Part shown: in pieces, positions 16,834 through 25,788 of the stretch | How the letters are laid out: each line of letters starts with the position of its first letter | How positions within the stretch are numbered: position 1 is the stretch's first letter | DNA from: Eubacteriales Family XIII. Incertae Sedis bacterium | Lineage (GTDB): Bacteria > Bacillota > Clostridia > Peptostreptococcales > Anaerovoracaceae | Assembly (NCBI GenBank): GCA_031272365.1 | Contig: JAISTX010000022.1 | Span: forward strand, 1 to 45,086 | DNA length: 45,086 nt | Reading direction: 5' to 3' | The notes under the pieces: model-generated | Database searches by the model: none | Seen by the model: only the letters and a program-made list of their open reading frames with translations | What the model was told of the DNA's origin: nothing | Program-made: the position numbers and the translations under genes

Positions 16834-19089
16834 CTACAAACCGGGAGGTTTGTGAAGCTTCGCAAGAATGCGGGCGGGCGTCATCGGCAGCTCGAAGATG
16901 CGCGCGCCGATCACGTTTTCCACCGCGTTCGCGTAGGCCGGGATGCCGGGGATGAGCGCCGGCTCGCCGACGCCCTTCGCGCCGAACGGCCCGTGCTCCC
17001 CCGCCGTCTCGACGATGACGGGGTAGACCTCCGGCACGTCCATCGCCGTCGGGATCAGGTATTTCGAGAAGATCGGGTTCTTGATCCGGCCCTCCGACAC
17101 CTCCACCTCCTCGAAGACCGCGAAGCCCTGCGCCATGGCCATGCCGCCCTCGATCTGGCCCTCGACCATGGCCCTGTCCACGGCCGTCCCGACGTCGTTC
17201 GCCGACACGACCTTCTCGACGGTGACCTCGCCCGTGCCCGGGTCGACGTCGACGAGCGCGATGGCCGTCGCGTAGGAGTACACCTCATAGGGGACACCCG
17301 CCATGTTCTGCGGGTCGAGGTAGGTCGTCTTCGGGTTGTAGTAGCCCGCGCCGACGGCGAGCTTGCCCCATTTCTTCATCTCCGCCATCAGCTCCGGGTA
17401 CGTCATGGACACGGAGGGGTCCTTCCCGCTGAAGACCTTCCGATCCCGGAAGACGAGGTCCTCCGCTGGGGCGTTGAGGAATTCCGCCGCGACCGCAAGG
17501 AGCGTCTGCTTCGCCTGGCGGCACGCGGCCCTCGTCGCGTTGCCCGAGATGAACGTCTGCCGGCTCGCGGACGTGGCGCCGCCCTCCGGCGTCACCATCG
17601 TGTCCGCCGCGACCACGAGCACGTCCTCGTACGCGAGGCCGAGCTCCTCCGCCGCCACGGCCGCCATCACGGTCGTCGAGCCCTGCCCGATGTCCGCGCA
17701 GCCAACCATCAGGTTCACGCTGCCGTCGCCCGTCACCTCGACGAAAGCCGCCGAAGGGTTCGGCAGGCCCGTGTTGCCGATGCCGTAGAACATGCACCCC
17801 ACGCCGATGCCCTGCGTCGGCTTCGTGGCCCGGAGCACCTCGCCCGCCTTCGCGCGGGCCGCCTCCAGCGTCTCGACGAAACCGACGCTCTCGTCCAGGA
17901 CCTGGCCCGTCGGGAGCACCGTGCCGGGGCGCTGCGCGTTCAGGATGCGCAGCTCGATCGGGTCCATGCCGAGCGCCTGCGCGAGCGCGTTCATCTGCCC
18001 CTCGTGGCAGAAGGCGATCTGCGGGACGCCGAAGCCCCGGAAGGCGCCGCTCATCGGGTTGTTCGTGTAGTAAAATGCCGCGTCCGCCCGCACGTTGGGG
18101 ACGTCGTACGGCCCCGCGCACTGGACGACGGCCCGCGTGATGACGGCGGGGCCGTAGGACGCGTACGCGCCCGTGTCCGACACGATCTTCATCTCGACCG
18201 CCTGCAGCTTGCCGTCCTTCGTCGCGCCCGTGCGGCAGTGCATCACGAAGGGGTGCCTTTTCGAGGAAACCTCGGTCGACTCCTCGCGGCTGCGCACCAT
18301 TTTCACGGGCCGGCCCGTCGCGTGCACGAGCAGCGCCACGTGGCATTGCACGGAGATGTCGAGCTTGCCGCCGAAGCCGCCGCCCGTCGTCGCCTGGATG
18401 ACGCGCACGCGGTTGTTGGGGACGCCGAGCATCCTGGCCACCTCGCTGCGGTCGTAGTGCGTGTTCTGCGTGGACGCGCAGACCGTGACCATCCCGTCCT
18501 CGATCCAGCCCACGCCCGCGTCCGGCTCGATGAACATATGCGCGTAGGCGGGCGTCCGGTACGTGCCCTCCACGACCACGTCGCATGCGGCGAACGCCTT
18601 GTCGACGTCGCCGAACTCCAGGTGGCGGCTCATGAACAGGTTTGTGTCCCCGTGGACCTTCGCGCTGCCCGCCCGGGCGGCCTCGTCCGTCGAGAAGACG
18701 GGGGGGAGCTCGTCGTATTCGATTTCGATGGCCTCGAGCGCCTCGGCCACCGCCTCCTGCGTCTCCGCGGCGACGACGGCGATGGCGTCCCCGACCCGCC
18801 GCACCTTGTCGTCGACGAGGATCGGCTCGTCCTTCACGATGATGCCGATGCGGTTTGCGCCGGGGATGTCCTTGGCCGTGAGGACCCGGGCCACGCCGGG
18901 GATCTGGAGCGCCTTCGTGGCGTCGAAGCGCCGGATGGCCGCGTGCGGCACGCGGCTCCGGAACACGCCGGCGTACAGCATGTTGTCGAAGGTGTAGTCC
19001 GCCGCGAACTTGGCCGTGCCGAGCGCCTTTGGGACGGCGTCCTTGCGGATGTGGGAGTTGCCGACGACGGACAGGTTCCGGTTCGTCAT
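16834..19089 (-). CDS. ndhL: Nicotinate dehydrogenase, molybdopterin subunit (undivided)
   Basis: The 751-aa protein is a xanthine-dehydrogenase-family large subunit. Molybdopterin-contact motifs are 'GGGFGGK' (236-242) and 'AFRGFG' (349-354), 'GCADIGQGS' follows, and the catalytic Glu lies in '[10 protein letters not shown]' (about E709). In E. barkeri the corresponding polypeptide is split into NdhL and NdhM; here both halves are in one chain. It would hydroxylate nicotinate at C6. The ATG at 19089 overlaps the TGA of ndhS (ATGA). A hydrophobic or acidic-substrate hydroxylase other than nicotinate dehydrogenase is possible by sequence; the gene neighbourhood decides. A 7-bp hairpin overlaps the stop codon. 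Confidence 0.85.
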   Translation of the reverse strand: MTNRNLSVVGNSHIRKDAVPKALGTAKFAADYTFDNMLYAGVFRSRVPHAAIRRFDATKALQIPGVARVLTAKDIPGANRIGIIVKDEPILVDDKVRRVGDAIAVVAAETQEAVAEALEAIEIEYDELPPVFSTDEAARAGSAKVHGDTNLFMSRHLEFGDVDKAFAACDVVVEGTYRTPAYAHMFIEPDAGVGWIEDGMVTVCASTQNTHYDRSEVARMLGVPNNRVRVIQATTGGGFGGKLDISVQCHVALLVHATGRPVKMVRSREESTEVSSKRHPFVMHCRTGATKDGKLQAVEMKIVSDTGAYASYGPAVITRAVVQCAGPYDVPNVRADAAFYYTNNPMSGAFRGFGVPQIAFCHEGQMNALAQALGMDPIELRILNAQRPGTVLPTGQVLDESVGFVETLEAARAKAGEVLRATKPTQGIGVGCMFYGIGNTGLPNPSAAFVEVTGDGSVNLMVGCADIGQGSTTVMAAVAAEELGLAYEDVLVVAADTMVTPEGGATSASRQTFISGNATRAACRQAKQTLLAVAAEFLNAPAEDLVFRDRKVFSGKDPSVSMTYPELMAEMKKWGKLAVGAGYYNPKTTYLDPQNMAGVPYEVYSYATAIALVDVDPGTGEVTVEKVVSANDVGTAVDRAMVEGQIEGGMAMAQGFAVFEEVEVSEGRIKNPIFSKYLIPTAMDVPEVYPVIVETAGEHGPFGAKGVGEPALIPGIPAYANAVENVIGARIFELPMTPARILAKLHKPPGL
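16836..16853 (-). other. Hairpin overlapping the ndhL stop codon
   Basis: ACAAACC and GGTTTGT form a perfect 7-bp stem around a 4-base loop (TCCC on the transcript). It includes the last ndhL codons and the first base of its stop. No U-run follows in the direction of transcription, so it is not an ordinary terminator. It could act in RNA processing between the ndh genes and the methyltransferase/transporter genes. Chance cannot be excluded. Confidence 0.35.
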
Positions 19090-19568
19090 GGCGCCCCGCC
19101 CCCCTCTTCGCCGGCCGCCATCCGGACGGCCTTGAATATCTTTGCGTAGCCCGTGCACCGGCACAGGTTGCCGGACAGCGCGCGGCGGATCTCCTCCGGC
19201 GCCGGGTGCGGGCTCTTCGCGAGCAGCGCCTTGGCCGTGAGCACCATGCCCGGGATGCAGTACCCGCACTGCACGGCGCCGGCCGCGAGGAAGCACTCCT
19301 GGAGGCGCGAGGGCCGCCCGTCTTCGCAGACGCCCTCGAGCGTCACGACGTCGTCCCCGTCGATCTGGCCCGCGAGCATCTGGCACGACGTCACCGGCTC
19401 CCCGTTGAGCAGGATGGTGCACGCGCCGCACTCCCCCTCCCCGCAGCCGTCCTTCACGCTGAGGCAGCCGAAGTCCTCGCGCAGGAGGTCCAAGACGCGC
19501 TTGCCAGGCGCCGTCTCGATCCGGACGGGCTTGCCGTTGAGCGTAAAGGCGACCACGATCTTTTGCAT
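19086..19568 (-). CDS. ndhS: Nicotinate dehydrogenase, 2[2Fe-2S] subunit
   Basis: This 160-aa iron-sulfur subunit has the full set of eight cysteines. The plant-type ferredoxin cluster uses C42, C47, C50 and C62 ('[10 protein letters not shown]'), and the second cluster uses C101-x2-C104 ('CGYC') and C136-x-C138 ('CRC'). Length and order are those of the small subunits of xanthine dehydrogenase-type enzymes. It passes electrons from the molybdenum centre to the FAD in NdhF. It lies 15 bp after ndhF and its last bases overlap the ndhL start. Confidence 0.9.
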   Translation of the reverse strand: MQKIVVAFTLNGKPVRIETAPGKRVLDLLREDFGCLSVKDGCGEGECGACTILLNGEPVTSCQMLAGQIDGDDVVTLEGVCEDGRPSRLQECFLAAGAVQCGYCIPGMVLTAKALLAKSPHPAPEEIRRALSGNLCRCTGYAKIFKAVRMAAGEEGGGAP

Positions 19569-19583
19569 CTTCCCCGCTATCTC

Positions 19584-20453
19584 CTATGCGCCGCGCCGCG
19601 CTTGCGCTTCGATCTCGTCGAACACGCCCTGCGCGACGGCTTTGACGCTTTCCTTTTTATATGCGACCGAGGCGCGCGTCGGGATCATGCGCGCGACGGC
19701 GTCGGACAGCAGCTGCGGGCAGCGGGAGAAGGTCTCCGCGCCCACGGGCTTCCCGGCGAGGTAGGCCTCGACCTCGGGCAGCCGCACGGGCTTCGCAGAA
19801 ACGGCGCCGATGGCCGCCCTTGCCCCGGTGATGGCCCCCGCGCCGTCCCATTCGACGAACGCCGCGAAATGGAGCACCGCGATCACGAGCGCCTTGCGCC
19901 TGCCGAGCTTGCGGGAGGCGGACGCCGCGTTCCCGCCCGGGAGGCGGAAGCGGATCTCCGTCAAAAGCTCGTCGGCCTCGATCTGCGTCTTCGCGCCGCC
20001 GGCGTAGAAGTCGCAGAGCGGCATCTCGCGCCGCCCGCGCACGCTCTCGAGCGCCACGGACGCGTCCAGGGCGAGCAGCGCCACCGGGCTGTCGCCCGCG
20101 ACCGACGCGTTGCAGACGTTGCCGCCGATGGTGGCGAGGTTGCGGATCTGCGGGGAGCCGACGCCCGCCGCGCAGGCGTGCAGCGCCTTTGCGCGCTGCC
20201 GGATCGCCTCGTCCGCCTCGATCCTCGAGAACGTCACGGCGGCCCCGATCCGGGCCTCGCCGCCGTCCACCCGGATGGCGCGCAGCTCCTTGATTTTGTT
20301 GATGTTGACGACCACGCCGGGGCAGCGGCGCGCCTGGAGCTCGATGACCAGATCCGTGCCGCCCGAAATCACGGCGGCGTCGCCGCGGTGCTCGGCCAGA
20401 AGCCCTACGGCCTCGGGCACGGTCTTTGGGGTATAAAACAGAAAATCCTTCAC
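19584..20453 (-). CDS. ndhF: Nicotinate dehydrogenase, FAD subunit
   Basis: The 289-aa protein is a CO-dehydrogenase/xanthine-dehydrogenase medium subunit with an N-terminal FAD domain ('[10 protein letters not shown]' and '[13 protein letters not shown]') and a C-terminal CO_deh_flav domain. It is the first gene of the catabolic operon. I chose GTG at 20453, where '[15 protein letters not shown]' begins as in family members and GGGAGAGGGG lies about 7 nt upstream. An open extension to 20573 is AT-rich, contains the predicted promoter and has no family similarity. E. barkeri NdhF is of similar length and reduces NADP+. Confidence 0.87.
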   Translation of the reverse strand: MKDFLFYTPKTVPEAVGLLAEHRGDAAVISGGTDLVIELQARRCPGVVVNINKIKELRAIRVDGGEARIGAAVTFSRIEADEAIRQRAKALHACAAGVGSPQIRNLATIGGNVCNASVAGDSPVALLALDASVALESVRGRREMPLCDFYAGGAKTQIEADELLTEIRFRLPGGNAASASRKLGRRKALVIAVLHFAAFVEWDGAGAITGARAAIGAVSAKPVRLPEVEAYLAGKPVGAETFSRCPQLLSDAVARMIPTRASVAYKKESVKAVAQGVFDEIEAQARRGA

Positions 20454-20490
20454 CGAATTGCCCCTCTCCCGGAATGATGCGACTGTGTTT

Positions 20491-20526
20491 GACTTGCAAT
20501 ATACCACAAAAAAACGGCTGAAAACC
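20491..20526 (-). promoter_or_regulatory. Predicted promoter of the ndh catabolic operon
   Basis: On the minus strand TGGTATATT is an extended -10 (hexamer 20503 to 20498), which places +1 near 20491 and gives ndhF a leader of about 38 nt with a Shine-Dalgarno site. The -35 region is weak (GGTTTT at 17-bp spacing). I looked for a sigma-54 GG-N10-GC pair and found none. A weak -35 fits a promoter needing an activator. Confidence 0.5.
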
Positions 20527-20548
20527 AAGGCGCAAAGGAAAAGCGGAT

Positions 20549-20564
20549 GTTTCAAAACTGAAAC
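20549..20564. promoter_or_regulatory. Palindromic operator candidate between ndhF and purL
   Basis: GTTTCA-AAAC-TGAAAC is a perfect 6-bp inverted repeat with a 4-base centre. It is about 58-73 bp upstream of the predicted ndh start point and a similar distance from the purL start point. That position suits an activator of the ndh operon; the Fis-type regulator in the cluster is the obvious candidate to bind it. The binding protein is inferred only from position. Confidence 0.45.
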
Positions 20565-20598
20565 GTTTTTCACAGCAAAAATTATTCCTTTAATGTTG

Positions 20599-20628
20599 TT
20601 GTACTTCCTATGGCTTCTGATATATAAT
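20599..20628 (+). promoter_or_regulatory. Predicted purL operon promoter
   Basis: TTGTAC (20599-20604) and TATAAT (20623-20628) are separated by 18 bp, a good housekeeping promoter in the AT-rich divergent region. Transcription from about 20635 gives a 65-nt leader before purL. I see no purine riboswitch fold or PurR-type box in that leader. Confidence 0.6.
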
Positions 20629-20699
20629 AACAGAAGAAAAGCCTATAATATTCAAAAAATTCAGATATTTAAGCACCGATGTGGGAGAATTAGAAGAAT

Positions 20700-23600
20700 A
20701 TGGTAAGAAGAGTCTATGTGGAAAAAAAGCCCGGCTTTGACGTGGAGGCGCAAAACCTCAAGAAGGAGCTGAAGGAAAACCTGGGGATCGCGGGGCTCAA
20801 GCGGGTCCGCGTCATCAACCGCTACGACGTCGAGAACATCGGGGACGAGCTGTACGAGAAAGCGAAGCAGCTCGTCTTTTCCGAGCCGAACCTCGACCGC
20901 GCCACGGACGAGGAGTTCGGGGCCCCGGAGGAGTCGTTCTCGTTCGGGATCGAGTACTTGCCCGGGCAGTTCGACCAGCGGGCGGACTCGGCGGCGACCT
21001 GCATCCGGCTCATCGACCCGGACGCGGACCCGATCGTGCGGTGCGCGAAGATCATCGTGATCGAGAGCGCGCTCGGGGAGGACGTCAAGGCCAAGATCCT
21101 GAAATACTGCATCAACCCGGTCGACTCGCGGAGGGCGTCCTCGCTGAAGCCGGCCACGCTCGCGATGGCGCTGCCGGAGCCGCCGCCCGTCAAGGTGGTC
21201 GAGGGGTTCCGGCGCATGGACGACGGCGCGCTGCGCGCGCTTTCGGCGGAGATGGGCTTCGCGATGAATTTCGAAGACCTCGCCTACGTGCGGGAGTATT
21301 TCATCAGCCAGGAGTTCCGCGACCCGACGGTCACGGAGCTGCGCGTCATCGACACGTACTGGTCGGACCACTGCCGCCACACGACTTTCCTCACGAACCT
21401 GACGGGCATCGAGTTCGAGGGCGGCGGGCTCGCCGACGTCGTGAAGGAGGCGTATGAAAATTATTTGAAGACGCGCGAAGAGGTCTACGGCGCGGAGGCG
21501 GCCACCCGGCCCGTGACGCTCATGGACATGGCGACGATCGGCGCGAAGGCGCTGCGGAAGCGCGGCCTGCTCGAGGACCTCGACGAATCCGACGAGATCA
21601 ACGCGTGCAGCATCAAGGTGAAGGCCGACGTGGGCGGCAAGAAGGAAAACTGGCTCGTCATGTTCAAGAACGAGACGCACAACCACCCGACGGAGATCGA
21701 GCCGTTCGGCGGCGCGGCGACCTGCCTCGGCGGGGCGATCCGCGACCCGCTCTCGGGGCGCGCCTATGTCTACCAGGCGATGCGCGTGACGGGCAGCGGC
21801 GACCCGGGCACGGCGGTGAAGGACACGCTGCCGGGCAAGCTCACGCAGTACCAGATCACGCGCGGGGCCGCGAAGGGCTACAGCTCGTACGGCAACCAGA
21901 TCGGCATCGCGACGGGGCTCGTCGACGAGATCTACGATGAGAGCTACGTCGCCAAGAGGCTGGAGATCGGCGCGGTCATCGGGGCGGCGCCCGCCGGGAA
22001 CGTGCGGCGCATGGAGCCGGCCAAGGGCGACGTCATCCTCGTCGTCGGCGGCAGGACAGGGCGCGACGGCATCGGCGGGGCGACGGGCAGCTCGAAGGAG
22101 CACACGGAGGAGTCGATCTACACGGCGGGCGCGGAGGTCCAGAAGGGCAACCCGCCGATCGAGCGCGACATCCAGCGCCTGTTCCGGCGCCCGGAGGCGG
22201 CGAAGCTCATCAAGCGCTGCAACGACTTCGGCGCGGGCGGCGTCTCGGTCGCGATCGGGGAGCTGTCGCCTTCCATCGACGTCGACCTCGACAAGGTCCC
22301 CAAGAAATACGAAGGCCTCGACGGCACGGAGCTGGCGATCTCGGAGAGCCAGGAGCGCATGGCCGTCGTCATCGCGAAGGAGGACGTGGCAGCGTTCTCG
22401 GCCTACGCCGAGGAGGAGAACGTGGAGGTGTGCCAGGTGGCGAAGGTCACGGACACGGGGCGGTTCCGCATGTACTGGCGCGACGACCTCATCCTCGACC
22501 TGTCAAGGAAATTTCTTGACACAAACGGCGTGGCGCAGCAGCGCAAGGCGCTCGTCCGCGACCAGGACATCCGCATCGGGCAGATCGAGCACCGCAAGCC
22601 CGGCGGCATCGGGCGCGTGAGCGAAGGCGACGAGGAGCTCCTGCCGGAGGTGCGCGAGCTGTACAGCCTCCTGTCCGACCTAAACTGCGCGGGCAAGCGC
22701 GGCCTCATAGAGTATTTCGACTCGACGATCGGCGCGGGCTCCGTGCTCATGCCGCTCGGCGGGAAGCACCAGCTCACGCAGGCGTCCGGCATGGCGGCGA
22801 AGCTGCCGGTGCTCACGGGCGACACGAACACGGCGACGCTGATGAGCTACGGCTTCGACCCGCGCGTCTCGAAGGAGAGCCCCTTCCACGGCGCGATGTA
22901 CGCGGTGCTGGAGTCCCTGACGCGCATCGCGGCGATGGGCGGCGACATCAAGGGCGCCCGGCTGTCGTTCCAGGAGTATTTCCCGAAGCTCGGGCGCGTG
23001 CCGACGCGGTGGGCGAGCCCGGTGATGGCGCTGCTCGGTGGCCTGACGGCGCAGCTGGCGCTCGGCGTCCCCGCGATCGGCGGCAAGGACTCCATGAGCG
23101 GGTCCTTCCGCCACCTCGACGTGGCGCCGACGCTCGTCTCGTTCGCGGTGGCCGTGGCGGACGCGCGGCACGTCCTGTCGCCGGAGTTCAAGCAGGCCGG
23201 CAGCAAGATCGTGCTGCTCGAGTGCAAGCGCGACGCGTCCTTCGTGCCGGACTTCGCGGCGTTCAAGAAAAACGCGGCGCGCATCCACGACCTCGCGAAG
23301 AAGGGCAAGCTGCTCTCGGCGAGCCATGTCGGCGCGGGCGGGCTTTTCGTCTCCATCGCGCGCATGGCCTTCGGCAACCGCATCGGGGCGGTGCTGTTCG
23401 CGCCGATGAAGCGCCTGCTGCTGTTCGAAAACTACGGCAGCCTGCTCGTCGAGGTGGGCCAGGACCAGGACGCGGCCGCCCTCTTCAAGGGCCTGGGCTA
23501 CCAGGTCATCGGGGAGACCGTGGACTCGCAGGGCATCGAGCTTAGGACGCGGGAGGGCTCGCTTGCCTCCGACACGTCCCGGTCCATCGTGCTGCCGCTG

Positions 23601-24545
23601 TCGGAGATCGAGGAGCGGTGGGAGACCCCCCTCGTCTCGACCTTCCCCGTGCAGGCGGACGCGGGCGCGGCCGAGGGCGGGGACATCCCCATGCCCTCGT
23701 TCAGCAAGAAGGGCTCCATTGGCGCCACCGTCAAGATCGGCGCCGCGAAGCCGCGCGTCCTCATCCCGGTCTTCCCGGGGACAAACTGCGAGGTGGACAG
23801 CCGCCGCGCGTTCGAGCGCGCGGGCGCCGAGGTCTGCGTCGTGGGCCTGCTCACGCAAAACCACGGCTCGCTCGCGGAGTCGATCGCGCGCATGGCGGAG
23901 GAGATCGGGAGGAGCCAGATCGTCATGATCCCGGGCGGCTTCTCGGGCGGCGACGAGCCGGAGGGCTCCGCCAAATTCATCTCGGCGGTCTTCCGGAGCC
24001 CGCAGATGCGCGAGGCGGTGTCGGCGCTGCTGGAGCAGCGCGACGGGCTCATGCTGGGCGTCTGCAACGGCTTCCAGGCGCTCGTCAAGCTCGGCCTCAT
24101 CCCCTACGGCAGGATCACGGAGCCAGACGAGAACGCGCCGACGCTCACGTACAACACGATCGGCCGGCATATGTCGAAGCTTGTGCGCTCGCGCGTGGGC
24201 AGCGCGCTGTCGCCGTGGCTGGCGCACGCGGAGGTCGGGGCGGTGCACACGATGCCGGTCTCGCACGGCGAGGGGCGGTTCTTCGCAAACGAGGAGACGC
24301 TGGCGATGTTATTCAAAAACGGGCAGGTCGCGACGCAGTATGTGGACATGGACGACCGGCCCACCTACGACATCCGTTACAACCCCAACGGCTCGATCGG
24401 CGCGATCGAGGGGGTCACGTCCCCGGACGGGCGCATCTTCGGGCGCATGGGGCATCCGGAGCGCAACGCGCCGGGGCTCTACGTGAACGTCCCGGGCGAC
24501 TTCGACTACGGGGTCTTCGCGTCCGGGGTCCGCTATTTCAAGTGA
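20700..24545 (+). CDS. purL: Phosphoribosylformylglycinamidine synthase, single chain
   Basis: The 1281-aa protein makes FGAM from FGAR, ATP and glutamine in purine synthesis. It is the long single-chain form, with the synthetase halves at about 1-1010 ('DTYWSDHCRHTTF', 'KNETHNHPTEIEPFGGAAT', 'GGKDSMSGSF') and a glutaminase domain at the C terminus ('PVFPGTNCEVDS', 'MIPGGFSGGDEPEG', nucleophile Cys in 'LGVCNGFQ'). The ATG at 20700 follows AGAAGA, with GGGAG slightly too far upstream. It is the first gene of purL-E-C-M-N and diverges from the nicotinate cluster. Confidence 0.96.
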   Translation: MVRRVYVEKKPGFDVEAQNLKKELKENLGIAGLKRVRVINRYDVENIGDELYEKAKQLVFSEPNLDRATDEEFGAPEESFSFGIEYLPGQFDQRADSAATCIRLIDPDADPIVRCAKIIVIESALGEDVKAKILKYCINPVDSRRASSLKPATLAMALPEPPPVKVVEGFRRMDDGALRALSAEMGFAMNFEDLAYVREYFISQEFRDPTVTELRVIDTYWSDHCRHTTFLTNLTGIEFEGGGLADVVKEAYENYLKTREEVYGAEAATRPVTLMDMATIGAKALRKRGLLEDLDESDEINACSIKVKADVGGKKENWLVMFKNETHNHPTEIEPFGGAATCLGGAIRDPLSGRAYVYQAMRVTGSGDPGTAVKDTLPGKLTQYQITRGAAKGYSSYGNQIGIATGLVDEIYDESYVAKRLEIGAVIGAAPAGNVRRMEPAKGDVILVVGGRTGRDGIGGATGSSKEHTEESIYTAGAEVQKGNPPIERDIQRLFRRPEAAKLIKRCNDFGAGGVSVAIGELSPSIDVDLDKVPKKYEGLDGTELAISESQERMAVVIAKEDVAAFSAYAEEENVEVCQVAKVTDTGRFRMYWRDDLILDLSRKFLDTNGVAQQRKALVRDQDIRIGQIEHRKPGGIGRVSEGDEELLPEVRELYSLLSDLNCAGKRGLIEYFDSTIGAGSVLMPLGGKHQLTQASGMAAKLPVLTGDTNTATLMSYGFDPRVSKESPFHGAMYAVLESLTRIAAMGGDIKGARLSFQEYFPKLGRVPTRWASPVMALLGGLTAQLALGVPAIGGKDSMSGSFRHLDVAPTLVSFAVAVADARHVLSPEFKQAGSKIVLLECKRDASFVPDFAAFKKNAARIHDLAKKGKLLSASHVGAGGLFVSIARMAFGNRIGAVLFAPMKRLLLFENYGSLLVEVGQDQDAAALFKGLGYQVIGETVDSQGIELRTREGSLASDTSRSIVLPLSEIEERWETPLVSTFPVQADAGAAEGGDIPMPSFSKKGSIGATVKIGAAKPRVLIPVFPGTNCEVDSRRAFERAGAEVCVVGLLTQNHGSLAESIARMAEEIGRSQIVMIPGGFSGGDEPEGSAKFISAVFRSPQMREAVSALLEQRDGLMLGVCNGFQALVKLGLIPYGRITEPDENAPTLTYNTIGRHMSKLVRSRVGSALSPWLAHAEVGAVHTMPVSHGEGRFFANEETLAMLFKNGQVATQYVDMDDRPTYDIRYNPNGSIGAIEGVTSPDGRIFGRMGHPERNAPGLYVNVPGDFDYGVFASGVRYFK

Positions 24546-24573
24546 GCGCGCGGAGCGGGAAAGGGCAGTAGAG

Positions 24574-25059
24574 ATGAAAGCCGGGATCGTGATGGGGAGC
24601 AAGAGCGACTACAAGGTCGTGGAGCGGGCCGAGCAGGTGCTGGACGGCTTCGGCGTCGAGTATGTGACGCGCGTGATCTCGGCGCATAGGACGCCGGCCG
24701 TGGCGGAGGCGTTCGCTTCGGGGGCGGAGGATGACGGCATCGAGGTGATCATCGCGGCGGCGGGCAAGGCGGCGCACCTGGCCGGCGTGCTCGCGGCGTA
24801 CACGCCCCTGCCCGTGATCGGGCTGCCGGTCAAGTCGTCGACGCTCGACGGGCTCGACTCGCTGCTGTCGATCGTGCAGATGCCGAAGGGCGTGCCGGTG
24901 GCAACGGTGGCGATCGACGGGGCGGAGAACGCGGCGCTTCTGGCCGTGCAGATCCTGTCGGTCAAGTACGAGGAGCTGCGCGAGCAGATGCGGACGTTCA
25001 AGGAGAACATGGAGCGCGAGGTCCTATTGGCCGACGCGGAGTTTCAAGAGGGAATCTAA
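24574..25059 (+). CDS. purE: N5-carboxyaminoimidazole ribonucleotide mutase
   Basis: The 161-aa class I PurE has 'GIVMGSKSDYKVV' at the N terminus, 'VISAHRTP' and 'AAGKAAHLAGVLAAYT', the residues that hold the phosphate and the carboxylated base. It converts N5-CAIR to CAIR. It is 28 bp after purL and 18 bp before purC, within one operon. No purK is present in the window. Confidence 0.95.
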   Translation: MKAGIVMGSKSDYKVVERAEQVLDGFGVEYVTRVISAHRTPAVAEAFASGAEDDGIEVIIAAAGKAAHLAGVLAAYTPLPVIGLPVKSSTLDGLDSLLSIVQMPKGVPVATVAIDGAENAALLAVQILSVKYEELREQMRTFKENMEREVLLADAEFQEGI

Positions 25060-25077
25060 ATCAGGAGGAATCATGCA

Positions 25078-25788
25078 ATGACGGAAAAGCTGCAGCAGAT
25101 CTACGAGGGCAAGGCGAAGAAGGTGTACGCGACGGACGACCCGACGCTGTACATCGTCAGCTACAAGGACGACGCGACGGCGTTCAACGGCCAGAAGAAG
25201 GGCCAGATCGCCGACAAGGGCGTCGTGAACAACACGATGACGAACATCATCTTCCGCATCATCGGGGAGCAGGGCGTGCCGACTCATTTCGTCGAGCAGC
25301 TCTCCGAGCGCGACACTGTCGTGAAGGCCGTGCAGATCCTGCCGCTCGAGGTGATCATCCGCAACGTGGCGGCGGGCTCGTTCTCGAAGCGCTACGGCGT
25401 GGAGGAGGGGACGGCGCTGCTGCGGCCGACGCTCGAGTTCTCCTACAAGAAGGACGAGCTCGGGGACCCGCTGATCAACGACGACCACGCGCTCGCGCTC
25501 GGGCTCGTGACGGAGCCGCAGCTCGCGAAGGTGCGCGAGTACGCGCACAAGGTGAACGAGATCCTCAAGGCGTTCTTCCTCGAGCGGGGGCTGAAGCTCA
25601 TCGACTTCAAGATCGAGTTCGGCACGCTCGCGGACGGGACGGTCATCCTCGCGGACGAGATCAGCCCGGACACCTGCCGGCTCTGGGACGTGGAGACGAA
25701 CGAGAAGATGGACAAGGACCGCTTCCGCCGCGACCTCGGCAACGTGGAGGAGACGTACCAGGAAGTGTTCCGCAGGGTCCAGGGCTGA
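25078..25788 (+). CDS. purC: SAICAR synthase
   Basis: The 236-aa protein begins '[15 protein letters not shown]', carries '[16 protein letters not shown]' and ends with the '[14 protein letters not shown]' motif, all diagnostic of PurC. It joins aspartate to CAIR with ATP. AGGAGG lies about 10 nt before the chosen ATG 25078; an ATG five bases earlier is out of frame. Its TGA overlaps the purM ATG as TGATG. Confidence 0.96.
   Translation: MTEKLQQIYEGKAKKVYATDDPTLYIVSYKDDATAFNGQKKGQIADKGVVNNTMTNIIFRIIGEQGVPTHFVEQLSERDTVVKAVQILPLEVIIRNVAAGSFSKRYGVEEGTALLRPTLEFSYKKDELGDPLINDDHALALGLVTEPQLAKVREYAHKVNEILKAFFLERGLKLIDFKIEFGTLADGTVILADEISPDTCRLWDVETNEKMDKDRFRRDLGNVEETYQEVFRRVQG

Noticed and set aside
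20454-20600. Sigma-54 promoter for ndhF, suggested by the regulator family
   Set aside because: No GG-N10-GC pair at a suitable place; the only GG/GC combinations have 6-bp spacing. The regulator also lacks the GAFTGA motif.
20635-20699. Purine riboswitch in the purL leader
   Set aside because: The 65-nt leader is AT-rich with no visible three-way junction core or terminator stem.
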